This document shows positions 9,595 to 18,091 of a stretch of DNA of 64,000 nucleotides, one piece after another. Made by a program: the position numbers and the translations under genes. The stretch lies in contig CAVVZJ010000001.1 in the NCBI GenBank assembly GCA_963752755.1, positions 1,240,001 through 1,304,000 of the forward strand, written 5' to 3'. Source of the DNA: CAVVZJ01 sp963752755. Lineage in GTDB: Bacteria; Planctomycetota; Planctomycetia; Isosphaerales; Isosphaeraceae. Positions within the stretch are counted from its first letter, which is position 1. Each line of letters opens with the position of its first letter. Below the pieces are notes generated by a model. It saw only the letters and a list, made by a program, of their open reading frames with translations. It was not told the DNA's origin and made no database searches.

Positions 9595-9663
9595 GTCGGG
9601 TGCGTCGAGTCTTCGACGACGCACCCGACACTTGGGACCATCACCGGATTCGGCGGAACGATT
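9595..9663. repeat. 69-bp dispersed hairpin repeat, copy 1
   Basis: gtcgggtgcgtcg (9595-9607) pairs perfectly with cgacgcacccgac (9617-9629) around a 9-nt loop. The hairpin is followed by a 34-nt tail ending cggcggaacgatt. A second copy of equal length with four mismatches lies at 61558-61626. Here it sits between an IS end and a porin fragment; there it lies just after a reductase gene. The function is unknown. Confidence 0.75.
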
Positions 9664-10180
9664 ACATATCCTCGAATCCGGTCCCAAGACACTCTGGAGC
9701 CTGCACTCCGCCTGGTATTACCGATCGTTCATGGTGCTCGGCGAGTGGCAGAGCGGCTTCCAGGATTACGCCCCGGCCCACCAGCTCGACCGCCGGACTC
9801 ACCTGCCCATTGACGGGTTCTATGTTCAAGCGGCTTACCTGCTGACCGGCGAGCACGCTGCCAGCCGGAACCTGGTCCAGCCGCTCCGGCCCTTCGATCC
9901 CCGCAAGGGGCGTTGGGGGCCGGGGGCCTGGGAGATCGCCGCTCGGTATAGCCTGCTGCATCTGGGAAGTCGGGTCTTCACCGACGGCCTGGCCGACCCC
10001 TCGATCTGGACCCATCGGGTCGATACGACCGATCTGGGAGTGAGCTGGTACTGGAATCCGTATTTTCGCATCCTCTTCGATTGGCAGCATGCCGGCTTCG
10101 GCTCCCCGGTCCTCTATCGGCCCGGGGCCTTGCAGCTCACAAGCGACTTGTTTCTCATCCGGTTTCAGATCTTACTATAA
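9664..10180 (+). pseudogene. C-terminal remnant of an OprP/O-like porin
   Basis: The frame encodes about 160 residues ending at 10180 with the pattern of the last strands of a phosphate-selective (OprO/OprP-type) outer-membrane porin. There are alternating aromatic strands such as SAWYYRSFMVLGEWQSG and WEIAARYSLLHLGSR, a TDLGVSWYWNPYFRI strand, and a final strand ending FLIRFQILL. The 5' portion, including signal peptide and most of the barrel, is missing. Homology begins within about 125 bp of the ISKra4-type element and right after the 69-bp repeat. It is therefore a truncated relic, not a functional gene. Confidence 0.7.
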
Positions 10181-10333
10181 AGAACCGATGATGTTAAGCC
10201 CGGTAACGCACCACCCGAACGGCCGGAAAGACGAGCCCGTCCGTGGCGTGACCCTTCCCTTTCTTTCTTTGCGAAAAGGTCCTGGAGCCACCCTTTCCGC
10301 GGCGACGATCGGTTCGAGGCCCAGGGTCACGGA

Positions 10334-10478
10334 ACCCGCGCCCGCGTCGCGACCATGTGCTATAATTAACATGGTCTTCCTGGCGATCTGATGACGATCG
10401 CGGCCCTTACTTGCAGCGCGGTCATGCGAACTCACGACGCGTCCCCGGCGCCAAACGAACTTCAAATTGGGTAAAATT
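10334..10478 (+). promoter_or_regulatory. Dispersed promoter-leader module, copy A
   Basis: An extended -10 box (TGcTATAAT, 10358-10366) lies in a 30-nt conserved block and is followed by a hairpin (gcgatc / gatcgc around tgatgac). About 95 nt later comes a conserved box, caaacgaacttcaaattggg and the next seven bases, at 10452-10478. Homologous modules occur at 39472-39607 and, cut by the window end, at 63954-64000. No convincing -35 is visible. The conserved spacing between the two boxes suggests a promoter with a conserved 5' RNA segment. Confidence 0.5.
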
Positions 10479-10533
10479 CCATCCGTATCACTTGCAATTT
10501 CTTGACTTGCGAACGGCGGTTTCTTCGGACTGA

Positions 10534-10608
10534 AAGCGTCCCCGGCACGTCGTCGAAGCGTCTCATCAGCGTCTCCGAAGCGTCCCCGGCACGTCGTCGA
10601 AGCGTCTC
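10534..10608 (+). repeat. Tandem 31-bp direct repeat, 44-bp period
   Basis: The 31 bases at 10534-10564 recur exactly at 10578-10608. Each unit begins aagcgtccccggcacgtcg and ends gaagcgtctc. The intervening 13 bp partly echo the motif (atcagcgtctccg). It lies inside the putative RNA locus of copy A. Confidence 0.85.
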
Positions 10609-10837
10609 CGGACCGTCCTTACCGAGGATAAGTAGTCAAGAAAAGCGATTCCCGGCCTCCGGCGCGAGTCCGCTCGAGGTCGTCCCGACGGACCGAGGGG
10701 CCTCGGTGAACGTCCGCGACGGACTTGACGGGCCGGGATTGGGGATCGAAGTTTGGAGTTATCGCGGAGCAATCCGCTCGAAACAACCATGGGCGAGGGA
10801 GTTCGGCTCCGCCAAACCACCCTGCCGCAGGGTTGAT

Positions 10838-10880
10838 AACTCCGACTCGGGGCCATCCCCCGCGTGGGAGTTTTCTTTTT
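10838..10880 (+). terminator. Intrinsic-type terminator upstream of the NUDIX gene
   Basis: aactcc (10838-10843) pairs with ggagtt (10867-10872), with an inner gggg/cccc stem around ccat. It is followed by ttttcttttt (10871-10880). This is the best intrinsic terminator in the region, and it would stop transcription arriving from copy A before the NUDIX gene. Confidence 0.55.
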
Positions 10881-10945
10881 GCGCCCGGGATGACGGGAAC
10901 GGCTCGGCCGCCCCGACGAGTCGGAGATGGGGTGAGGACTGGAGC

Positions 10946-11503
10946 ATGCGACCGATCCTCGAACATTCGGCCGGCGTCATCCCGTACCGGATCGCGCGGG
11001 ACGGGGAGTTGATCTCCCTGCTGATCCCCTCGGCGCGGGCGCGGTGCCCACGGGCCCGCGGGAAGTTCCCCAAGGGCGGCATCGAACCGGGCGAAAGTCC
11101 GCGTCGGGCGGTGGCCCGCGAGTTTGTGGAGGAGACCGGCCTCGCCTCATGGCATTTCCGCGAGGGCTTCCAGGAAAGCCTCTCCTACACCGACACCCGA
11201 GACGTCCGCCGGAGGTTCAAGACGGTGACGTACTTCGTCGCCGAGGTGCTCGACGACTCCGCTCCGGTCCCCTCGTGGGAGCACGCCGAGGACCCGGCCG
11301 GGCGCTGGTACGTGTGGGGTTCCCCTCGACTCGTCATCGCCCGCCTCGGCCATGAACGCATCCGCGCGATGTTCCTGGCCGCCGACGCCTGGTTGCGACG
11401 GGCGATCGTGGCCGACGGCGGCCCGCGGGAGATCGTCCCGATGACCCGGCGGACCGCGATCCGTCCGGACGGATGGCGCGGTGACCTGCGCCCCCAGTCT
11501 TAG
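10946..11503 (+). CDS. NUDIX hydrolase
   Basis: This is a 185-residue hydrolase of nucleoside-diphosphate-linked compounds. The NUDIX box is complete: Gly44, Glu50, Arg58-Glu59 and Glu62-Glu63-x-Gly65 in the stretch GGIEPGESPRRAVAREF and onward. Early residues (EHSAGVIPYR) and a middle Tyr-rich strand (SLSYTDTRDVRRRFKTVTYF) fit the diadenosine-polyphosphate/ADP-ribose type subgroup, but the substrate is not deducible. The ATG at 10946 has GGAG about 5 nt upstream. It is one of the few intact chromosomal-type genes in the IS-rich block. Its stop lies 7 bp before the triple ATG of the broken enolase gene. Confidence 0.85.
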   Translation: MRPILEHSAGVIPYRIARDGELISLLIPSARARCPRARGKFPKGGIEPGESPRRAVAREFVEETGLASWHFREGFQESLSYTDTRDVRRRFKTVTYFVAEVLDDSAPVPSWEHAEDPAGRWYVWGSPRLVIARLGHERIRAMFLAADAWLRRAIVADGGPREIVPMTRRTAIRPDGWRGDLRPQS

Positions 11504-11683
11504 CGGCGCAATGATGATGGCCAAGATCACCGAAGTCTTCGCCCAGGAGATCCTGGACTCCCGCGGCAACCCGACGATCGAGGTCGAGGTCCCCCTCGAC
11601 GATGGCAGCAGCGGCCGAGCCGCTGTGCCCTCGGGGGCATCCACCGGGACCTGCGAGGCGAAGGAGCTGCGCGACGGGGATGA

Positions 11684-12580
11684 GAGACTGTTCCAAAAGA
11701 CTCAAGCGGCCGCTTTGGGCGGCCGCTTGTAGCGGAATTTCTTCCGCCATCGCGGCGGCCGGGCACGGCGGACCATCCGATGGATCGAGCTGAGCTTGAC
11801 CATCGCCGCGCTCGTCTCCGGCAGCCGCTCGAAGTCCCGCACCAGCCGCCGCCACCGCAGCAGGCAGCCGAAGGTCTGCTCGACCACCCACCGCACCTTC
11901 AGCGGCTTGAACCCCCGCTCGCCCTCGGGCTTCGAGCTCACCTCCACGCGGAGCCGGTCCTGGCCCGACAGCCAGGCGTCGAGCCGGGAGTTGCGGTACT
12001 TCCGGTCCGCCCACACCACGGCCAGCCGGGGGAACGTCACGGCGGGCAGACCGGCCAGCAGCCGCGGCGCCGTCGCCCCGTCGTCGAGGTTCGCCGCGGT
12101 GACCACGACGATCAGCAGCAACCCCAGCGTGTCGGTGACGATATGTCGCTTGCGGCCCCGCACCATCTTGCCGCCATCGACGCCGACCTCGGCCCCGCCG
12201 TGCGCCGTCTTGGCCGACTGGCTATCGATGCAGGCGCCGCTGGGCGTCGGCGCGCGCCGAGCTTCGTCCGCACCTCCCCCCGCAACGCGGCGACCAGGGC
12301 GTCCCAGGTGCCGTCGGCCTCGAACCGGCGGAAGAAGTTGTAGCAGGTCTTCCAGTGGGGCAGGTCGTGGGGCAACGCCCGCCAGGAACAGCCCTCGCGG
12401 TTGAGGTAGAGCAGGCCATTGATGACCTCGCGCATCTCGTACTTGCGGGGCCTGCCGCCGGGCTTGGCCTCGGGGATCAGGGAAGCGAGGAGGCGCCACT
12501 GGGCGTCGGTCAGGTCGCTGGGGTAGGCTTTGCGTTCCATCCCCCCAAACTACAGCCGACGCCCCTTTTGGAACAGACTC
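11684..12580. mobile_element. IS5-type element, copy 1, inserted in enolase
   Basis: The 897-bp element starts gagactgttccaaaag and ends cttttggaacagactc, inverted repeats with one mismatch. It is flanked by a 3-bp duplication TGA (11681-11683 and 12581-12583), matching the TNA targets of the IS1031-like IS5 subgroup. Removing it with one TGA restores the enolase reading frame. It carries one minus-strand transposase gene and is one base shorter than copy 2. Confidence 0.9.
11702..12540 (-). pseudogene. IS5-family transposase with one-base deletion
   Basis: The reading frame matches the intact copy at 18132-18971 but loses one C in a gcgcgcgcc(c)gag run near 12255. This separates the N-terminal DNA-binding part (MERKAYPSDLTDAQWRLLAS) from the DDE core. 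Otherwise the encoded sequences appear identical. It is either a recent mutation or an assembly error; the pair in this window makes the missing base explicit. Confidence 0.9.
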
Positions 12581-13428
12581 TGAGTCCCGTTACGGCGGCA
12601 AGGGGGTGCTCCACGCGGTCCGGAATCTCAAGCAGGTCCTCGCCCCGCTGTCGAGCGGGGAAGAAGCCCGTTTCCAGCGCGGCATCGACCACAAGATGAT
12701 CGAGAAGGACGGGACGCCGTCGAAGGAGCACCTCGGCGCCAACGCGATCCTCGGCGTCTCGATCGCGGTCGCGAAGGCCGCCGCGGCGTCCGCGGGGCTG
12801 CTCCTCTTCCAGTACCTCGGGGGCGTCGCCGCCTGCACGCTGCCGGTGCCCATGATGAACGTCCTCAACGGCGGCCGGCACGCCGACAACAGCGTGGATT
12901 TCCAGGAGTTCATGATCGTCCCCCTGGGCGCGCCGTCGTTCCGCGAGGCGCTCCGGAGGGGGGCCGAGACCTGCCACGCCCTGAAGAAGGTCCTCGCCGA
13001 GCGGGGGGACAACACGGCCGTCGGCGACGAGGGCGGCTTCGCCCCCAGCCTCCGGTCGAACGCCGAGGCGGTGGAGGTCATCCTCGCGTCCATCGAGCGG
13101 GCCGGCTACACGCCGGGCGACCAGGTGGCCCTGGCCCTGGACCCGGCCGCGAGCGGATTCTCCGAGGCGGGGCTCTACACCTTTGCGAAGTCCGACGGCT
13201 CGTCGAAAGGGCCGAGGAGATGGTCCGCCTGTTCGAGGACGGGGTGTCGAAGTACCCGATCGTCTCGATCGAGGCCGGCGTCGCCGCGCAGGACGAGGCC
13301 GGCTGGAAGATGCTCACCGAGGTGCTGGGGAGAAAGGTCCAGCTCGGCGGCGACGACAACTTCGTCTCCAACCCGCGGATCTTCGCCGAGGGCATCTCCC
13401 GGGGGATCGCCAACGCCATCTCCGCCTC

Positions 13429-14078
13429 GGGATTCTCGGTGCCTTCGGCTTCCGGTCCCTCGCGGTCCTGCTGGCGACTCGTCTCCTGGATTTCTGGCCG
13501 TTCGAAGTCGGCGCCGGGGGGTATCTGCTTTCCTTATCCACGTCCCGCCTCGCCAGGGGAAATCGTGGTCCCGGTTCGAGAGCCGGACCCCGTGCGGGAC
13601 GTGGTCTGTGGGGTACGGTCATCAGGGTCGAGTTGGCCGATCTGGCGTTCTCGATCGACTCGATCCTCGCGGCCGTCGGCATCGCCGACGAACTGCCCCG
13701 GCGGCTCCACACGTCCGGATTCGGAGGCTTCACGGTCGTGCATTGGGTGGTCTTCGTCGGCGGGTTGCTGGGGATCGTCGCGATGAGGCCTGTGGCGGGC
13801 TGGTTCTTGACCTTGCTGGGCCGCTTCCACGGCCTGCGCGGCTGCGCCTATCTTCTGGTGGCCTGGATCGGGTTGAAACTCGTCGGCGAGGGCCTGCATC
13901 ATGCCCTCTGCGGCGGACAGGGTCGCTGGGCCAGCGGCTGGCGCGATGCCATCCCCGATTGGATCGGTTGCAACCTGGAAATGCCGGGGTGGCTCTTCTG
14001 GGCCGGGATGGTCCTGATCGTGGTGATTGGCTTATCCTCCTCGTCGAGGCGCAGAGCCCTTGGTTTTCGCGGCAATGA
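13429..14078 (+). pseudogene. TerC-family membrane protein, 5'-truncated
   Basis: From 13429 the translation reads GILGAFGFRSLAVLLATRLL, then VELADLAFSIDSILAAVGIA with the conserved acidic residues of TerC proteins. It continues with HWVVFVGGLLGIVAMRPVAG and the C-terminal helices, and ends LILLVEAQSPWFSRQ at 14078 after a one-base shift near 14025. The first one or two helices and the start codon are missing, because the sequence joins the enolase fragment with a gap of fewer than 10 bases. A sequence between the second and third helices (SRAGPRAGRG) may hide a further indel. Confidence 0.7.
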
Positions 14079-14110
14079 AGGCGAGTGTCCGCCCGGAAGG
14101 GAGTAACGCG

Positions 14111-15322
14111 GTGGAGCAACAACAGCATCTCAACGGGCGGAACGAAGCGGCCGCGCAGGCCGTGGCCCTGCGATTCGTGGTTCTGCTGGGCGTCGTGAGC
14201 CTGTTCGCCGACATGACCTACGAGGGAGCCCGGAGCACCACCGGGCCCTACCTCGCCGGCCTGGGCGCCAGCGGCCTGGCCGTCGGATTGGTCGCTGGGC
14301 AGGGCGAGTTGATCGGCTACGCCCTCCGCCTGGTATCCGGCTACGTCGCGGACCGCACCGGCCGCTACTGGGCGGTCACGATTCTCGGTTACGTCCTGAA
14401 CCTGATCGCCGTGCCGCTGCTCGCTCTGGCGGACCGCTGGGAGGTCGCGGCCGGCCTGATGATCGCCGAGCGGGTGGGCAAGGCGATCCGCACACCATCC
14501 CGCGACGCCATGCTCTCGCACGCGACCCAGGAGGTCGGCCACGGCTGGGGCTTCGGTTTGCATGAGGCGCTGGACCAGGCCGGCGCGGTGCTCGGCCCGC
14601 TGGTGGTCGCGGCCGTCCTTTGGTCAGGCGCCGGCTACCGGGCCGGCTTCGGCATCCTTCTCATCCCGGCCCTGCTGGCCCTGGGGGTGCTGACGGCGGC
14701 CTGGTGGCAGTATCCGCATCCCCGGGAACTGGAGTCCGAGACGGAAGGGATGCTGGCCGACGGCCGGTCGTTCCCGCGCCCTTCTGGGTCTACCTCGCGG
14801 CCGCCGCGGCGATGGCCGCCGGATATGCCGACTTCCCGCTGATCGCCTACCACTTCGGCAAGGCGAAGGTCGTCTCGGCGGATTGGATTCCGGTCCTCTA
14901 CGCGGTCGCGATGGGCGTCGATGCCGTGGCCGCCCTGGTCTTTGGCCGGCTCTTCGACCCGCTCGGCCTGACGGTCCTGGCCGCTTCGACGCTCCTCTCC
15001 GCCCCGTTCGCGCTGCTCATCTTCCGGGGCGGCTTCTCCTCGGCATTGCTGGGCATGGCGCTCTGGGGCATCGGCATGGGGGCTCAGGAATCGATCCTGC
15101 GGGCCGCCATCGCGCGGATGGTCCGTGCCGATCGACGGGGTTCGGCCTACGGGCTGTTCGACGCGGGCTACGGGCTCGCTGGTTCCTCGGCAGCGCCCTG
15201 ATGGGCTACCTCTACCGACGTATCCGTCGCTGGTCTGATCGCTTTCTCCGTGGGCGCAACTCGTGGCCCTCGTCATCTTCCTCCTCATGACCGGTCCGCT
15301 CGGATGCCGTCGGGGAGCGTGA
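14111..15322 (+). pseudogene. MFS transporter, several frameshifts
   Basis: A GTG at 14111 with GGAAGGGAG about 8 nt upstream starts a major-facilitator protein of about 400 residues. The first six helices are in one frame, from VALRFVVLLGVVSLFADMTY to LLIPALLALGVLTAAWW. The frame breaks near 14765, and helices 7-11 continue (VYLAAAAAMAAGYADFP, then LLGMALWGIGMGAQESIL). It breaks again near 15185 and twice near 15230-15260, finishing LVALVIFLLMTGPLGCRRGA at 15322. The short loop DRTGRYW between helices 2 and 3 fits MFS motif A. The substrate is unknown. Four breaks in 1.2 kb suggest real decay, though assembly indels cannot be excluded. Confidence 0.7.
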
Positions 15323-15461
15323 CGGCGAGGCTAAGGGAGCCGGACGTGGTCCCTGGTGATCAGCGACAATCATTTCTCCCGGTCAGCGACGATTAGAATT
15401 GCCGGCCCCTGAGGCCCGGTAGGCTGTCCCTTTTCGGCTCCCTCGATGACGGAGCGAAGGG

Positions 15462-16923
15462 ATGGTCACCGATCGCCTGTTCAGGAGGCTGCGGAAGTTG
15501 CTTCAGACCGAAACGACCCTGGCCAACGCCGCCGACAAGGCGGGCGTCGACGACAAGACGGCACGCAAGTACCGCGACTCGGACCGGCTCCCCACCGAGC
15601 GGCGCGTCCCGCGCACCTGGCGGACCTGGGAGGACCCGTTCCAGGACGTGTGGCCCGAGCTCCAGGAGATGCTCCGGCTCAACCCCGGGCTCGAGGCCAG
15701 GACCCTCTTCGCCGACCGGCAACGCCGCTTCCCCGACGGGCCACGGCGGACCCTCCAGCGGCGGCTCAAACACTGGCGGGCCACCGAAGGGCCGCCCAAG
15801 GAGGTGGGCGTCGCACAGACCCACGAACCGGGCCGGCTCTGGGCCTCGGACTTCACCCACATGACCGAGCTGGGCGTCACGATCGCCAGCGAGCCGTTCG
15901 ACCACCTGGTCTATCACTTCGTGCGGACCTACTCGAACTGGGAGACCGGCACGGTCTGCTTCTCGGAGAGCTGGGAGGGCCTGGGGGAGGGGCGGCAAAA
16001 CGCCCTCGGGGAACTGGGAGGGGTTCCCCGGCAGCACCGCACCGACCGCCTCAGTGCCGCGGTCAAGGCCGACCCCGATCCCGAGATGTTCCCCCGGCGA
16101 TACCCGGCGCGGCTGGCCCATTACGGCCTGCAAGGCCAGGCGATCCCGCCGCGGCAGGCGCACGAGAACGGCGATCTCGAGCAGAGCCCCTACCGGTTCC
16201 AGCCGGCCGTCGACCAGGCCTTGATGTTGCGGGGCAGCCGCGAGTTCGCCACCCGCGGGGAGGACCAGGCGTTCCTCCGCAAGGCCATGGCCGGGCGGAA
16301 TGCGAATCGCCGCGAGCGGTTCGCCGAGGAGCAGGCCGTGGTGTCGTCGCTGCCGTTGCGGCGGCTGGAGCGGGGCCGGCGGGTCACGGTCCGGGTCGAC
16401 GCGGGGAGCACGATCCACGTCGGCGGGAACGTCGACTCGGTGCCGAGCCGGTTGAGCGGTGAGCGGGTCGAGGTCCACGTCGGGGCCGAACGATGGGAGG
16501 TCTGGTAGGGGGCCCGTCGGGTGGACGAGTTGCCGCGGCTGCGGGGCCGGGGCCAGCAGAAGATCGAGGACCGCCACGTGATCGACTGGCTGGTGCGCAA
16601 GCCGCGGGCATTCGAGGAGGACCGCGACCGCGACGCCATGTTCCCCACCAGCCGGTTCCGGATGGCGTACGACGCCCGGAAGGAGGACCGCCCGGCCCGG
16701 GCGGCCAAGGAGGACCTGGAGATCCTCCTGCTGGCGGCGCAGGAGGGGGAGACCGCGGTGGACGAGACGCTGCGGCGGTGGCTCGGCGGCGACCGGCCGC
16801 TGTGCGGCGACACCGTGGCCGAGGCGGTGCGTCAGGGCCGCCGGCCGCCAGCGGTGACTGATGTGACCGTCATTAATGTGGATCTGACGATGTGCGATCG
16901 GCTGTTGCAGCCGGGGGAGGGAC
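15462..16923 (+). pseudogene. istA: IS21 IstA transposase with internal amber codon
   Basis: The frame opens MVTDRLFRRLRKLLQTE with a helix-turn-helix (TLANAADKAGVDDKTARKYR). It proceeds to an integrase-type catalytic core (GRLWASDFTHMTELGV with Asp, DHLVYHFVRTYSNWETGTVC), and has later IstA regions ending near PAVTDVTVINVDLTM. A TAG at 16506-16508 interrupts WEVW-(stop)-GARRVDELPRL in the same frame, where a Tyr codon would be expected, so this is a substitution and not an indel. The natural 3' end is unclear: the frame stays open into istB. I place it just before the istB start. Confidence 0.75.
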
Positions 16924-17705
16924 ATGAGCACGGGACCGACGGACAGGAAGGCCCAGCTGACCGAGCAGCTCAAGGCACGGCACCTGCCGGCGCTGCGGGC
17001 GGGCTTCGAGGAGCTGGCGCACCAGGCCCAGCAGGAGTCGCAGAGCGACGAGCAGGACCTGCTGAGCCTGACGGAGAGGGAGTGCCAGGCGCGACGCGAC
17101 GCGACAACCGGGTCGAGCGGCTCCTGCGCGAGTCACGGCTGTCGCTGGAGAAGAGCCTTCAGACGCTGGACCTGAAGCGTTTGCCGCCGAAGCTCGTGCC
17201 GCAGGTGCGGGCACTGCGGGACGGGACGTTCGCCGACCGGTGCGAGAACGTCCTGACGTTCGGCAATCCGGGGAGTGGGAAGACCCACGTCCTTTCATCG
17301 ATTGGACAAGAAGTGATCCGTTCTGGGCGCCGGGTCTATTTCCGCAACTGGGGGTTGATGGTGCAGGACCTGCTAGCGGCCAAGCGGGACCTGCGGCTCA
17401 GCCGGGTGTTCCAGAGCCTCTCGCGGTCCGCGGTCCTGATCCTGGAAGACCTGGGCTCCGTGCAGCAGAGCCGGGAGCAGAGGGAGGTGCTGTTCAGCCT
17501 GCTGGCCGAGCGTTACGAGCGGGGCAGCGTGATGGTGTCGAGCAACCTGGCGTTCTCGGGTTGGGAGGCGATCTTCAAGGACGCGATGATGACGGCAGCG
17601 GCGATCGACCGCCTGGTTCACCACTGCGTGATCCTGGAGTTGAACGGGCCCAGCTACCGCGCGGAGCAGGCCAGGAAGGCCCGCCAAACGGCAACTACGG
17701 CATGA
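16924..17705 (+). pseudogene. istB: IS21 IstB helper ATPase with 5-bp duplication
   Basis: ATG at 16924 begins MSTGPTDRKAQLTEQLKAR. Near 17100 a tandem duplication of gcgac shifts the frame. After it, IstB continues DNRVERLLRESRLSLEKS with Walker A (GNPGSGKTHV) and the Walker B-like VLILEDLGSVQ, ending at 17705. IstB is the AAA+ protein that directs IstA to target DNA. The break prevents a full-length product. Confidence 0.8.
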
Positions 17706-18091
17706 TCAAGAACCGCCGATGGGTCCGGGAATAATCATCGTCGTCGGCAGGGAAAAATAGTTGACGCCAATCACCGGATCGTCTGGCGGACGCGGATCAG
17801 CCGGTACGCCCGCCGGCAGGCCGTCGGTCGGTACGCGACCTCGGCCACGTCCTCACGGACCCGGGTCAACGTCTGGAACCCACGCTCGCGGACGCTCCGG
17901 TCCGGGATTTTCTCGGGCGCTTCCGGGGCTTCCCCTGGGCCGTGTACTGCGGCCGCCGTTGCAGCTCGGCCCAGTCCGACGCGAGCCGGTCCTCGGCCAT
18001 CGCCTTGAGGTGGGGCATGGCGTCGATGCCGAAGAGGAAGGTCACGGCCTCGGCGTCCCAGGCGTCGCGTGGCCTGGTCGGGGTGAAGTCA

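Larger units (their letters stand above)
10357..10880 (+). ncRNA. Possible non-coding RNA locus between promoter and terminator
   Basis: The interval from the extended -10 box of copy A to an intrinsic-type terminator at 10838-10880 has no convincing coding frame. It contains several stems, a perfect 31-bp direct repeat, and a hairpin accctg-ccg-cagggt just before the terminator. It does not match the RNase P, tmRNA or SRP RNA signatures that I know. A transcript of about 500 nt is an inference from promoter and terminator only. Confidence 0.3.
11517..13425 (+). pseudogene. eno: Enolase gene, split by an IS5 element and 3'-truncated
   Basis: The N-terminal enolase sequence (ITEVFAQEILDSRGNPTIEV, then VPSGASTG) runs to RDGD at 11680. 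An IS5-type element lies at 11684-12580 with duplicated TGA. Enolase then resumes at SRYGGKGV. The continuation holds MMNVLNGGRHADNS, ERGDNTAVGDEGGFAPS and, after a one-base shift near 13200, KYPIVSIEAGVAAQDE and LGGDDNFVSNPRI. It stops matching at about 13420, so the C-terminal fifth, with the catalytic Lys residues and Ser-His-Arg loop, is gone. The next bases belong to a TerC-type gene. A functional enolase must be elsewhere in the genome if glycolysis is intact. Confidence 0.85.
15357..17773. mobile_element. IS21-type element
   Basis: The left end begins TGATCAGCGACAA (15357) and the right end finishes TTGACGCCAATCA (17773). The outer 47 bases form imperfect inverted repeats, with roughly two thirds of positions matching, and the ends are TG...CA as in IS21. 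It carries istA and istB, both damaged. No target duplication is visible, so one flank has probably been rearranged. Its right terminal TGA, read on the minus strand, serves as the stop codon of the adjoining IS1380-type transposase. Confidence 0.75.

Noticed and set aside
10357..10880. RNase P RNA, tmRNA or SRP RNA in the 10.4-10.9 kb gap
   Set aside because: None of their conserved core sequences could be found on either strand.
15393..16973. Long minus-strand open frame opposite istA (526 codons)
   Set aside because: Composition and lack of motifs show it is antisense to the IS21 transposase gene.
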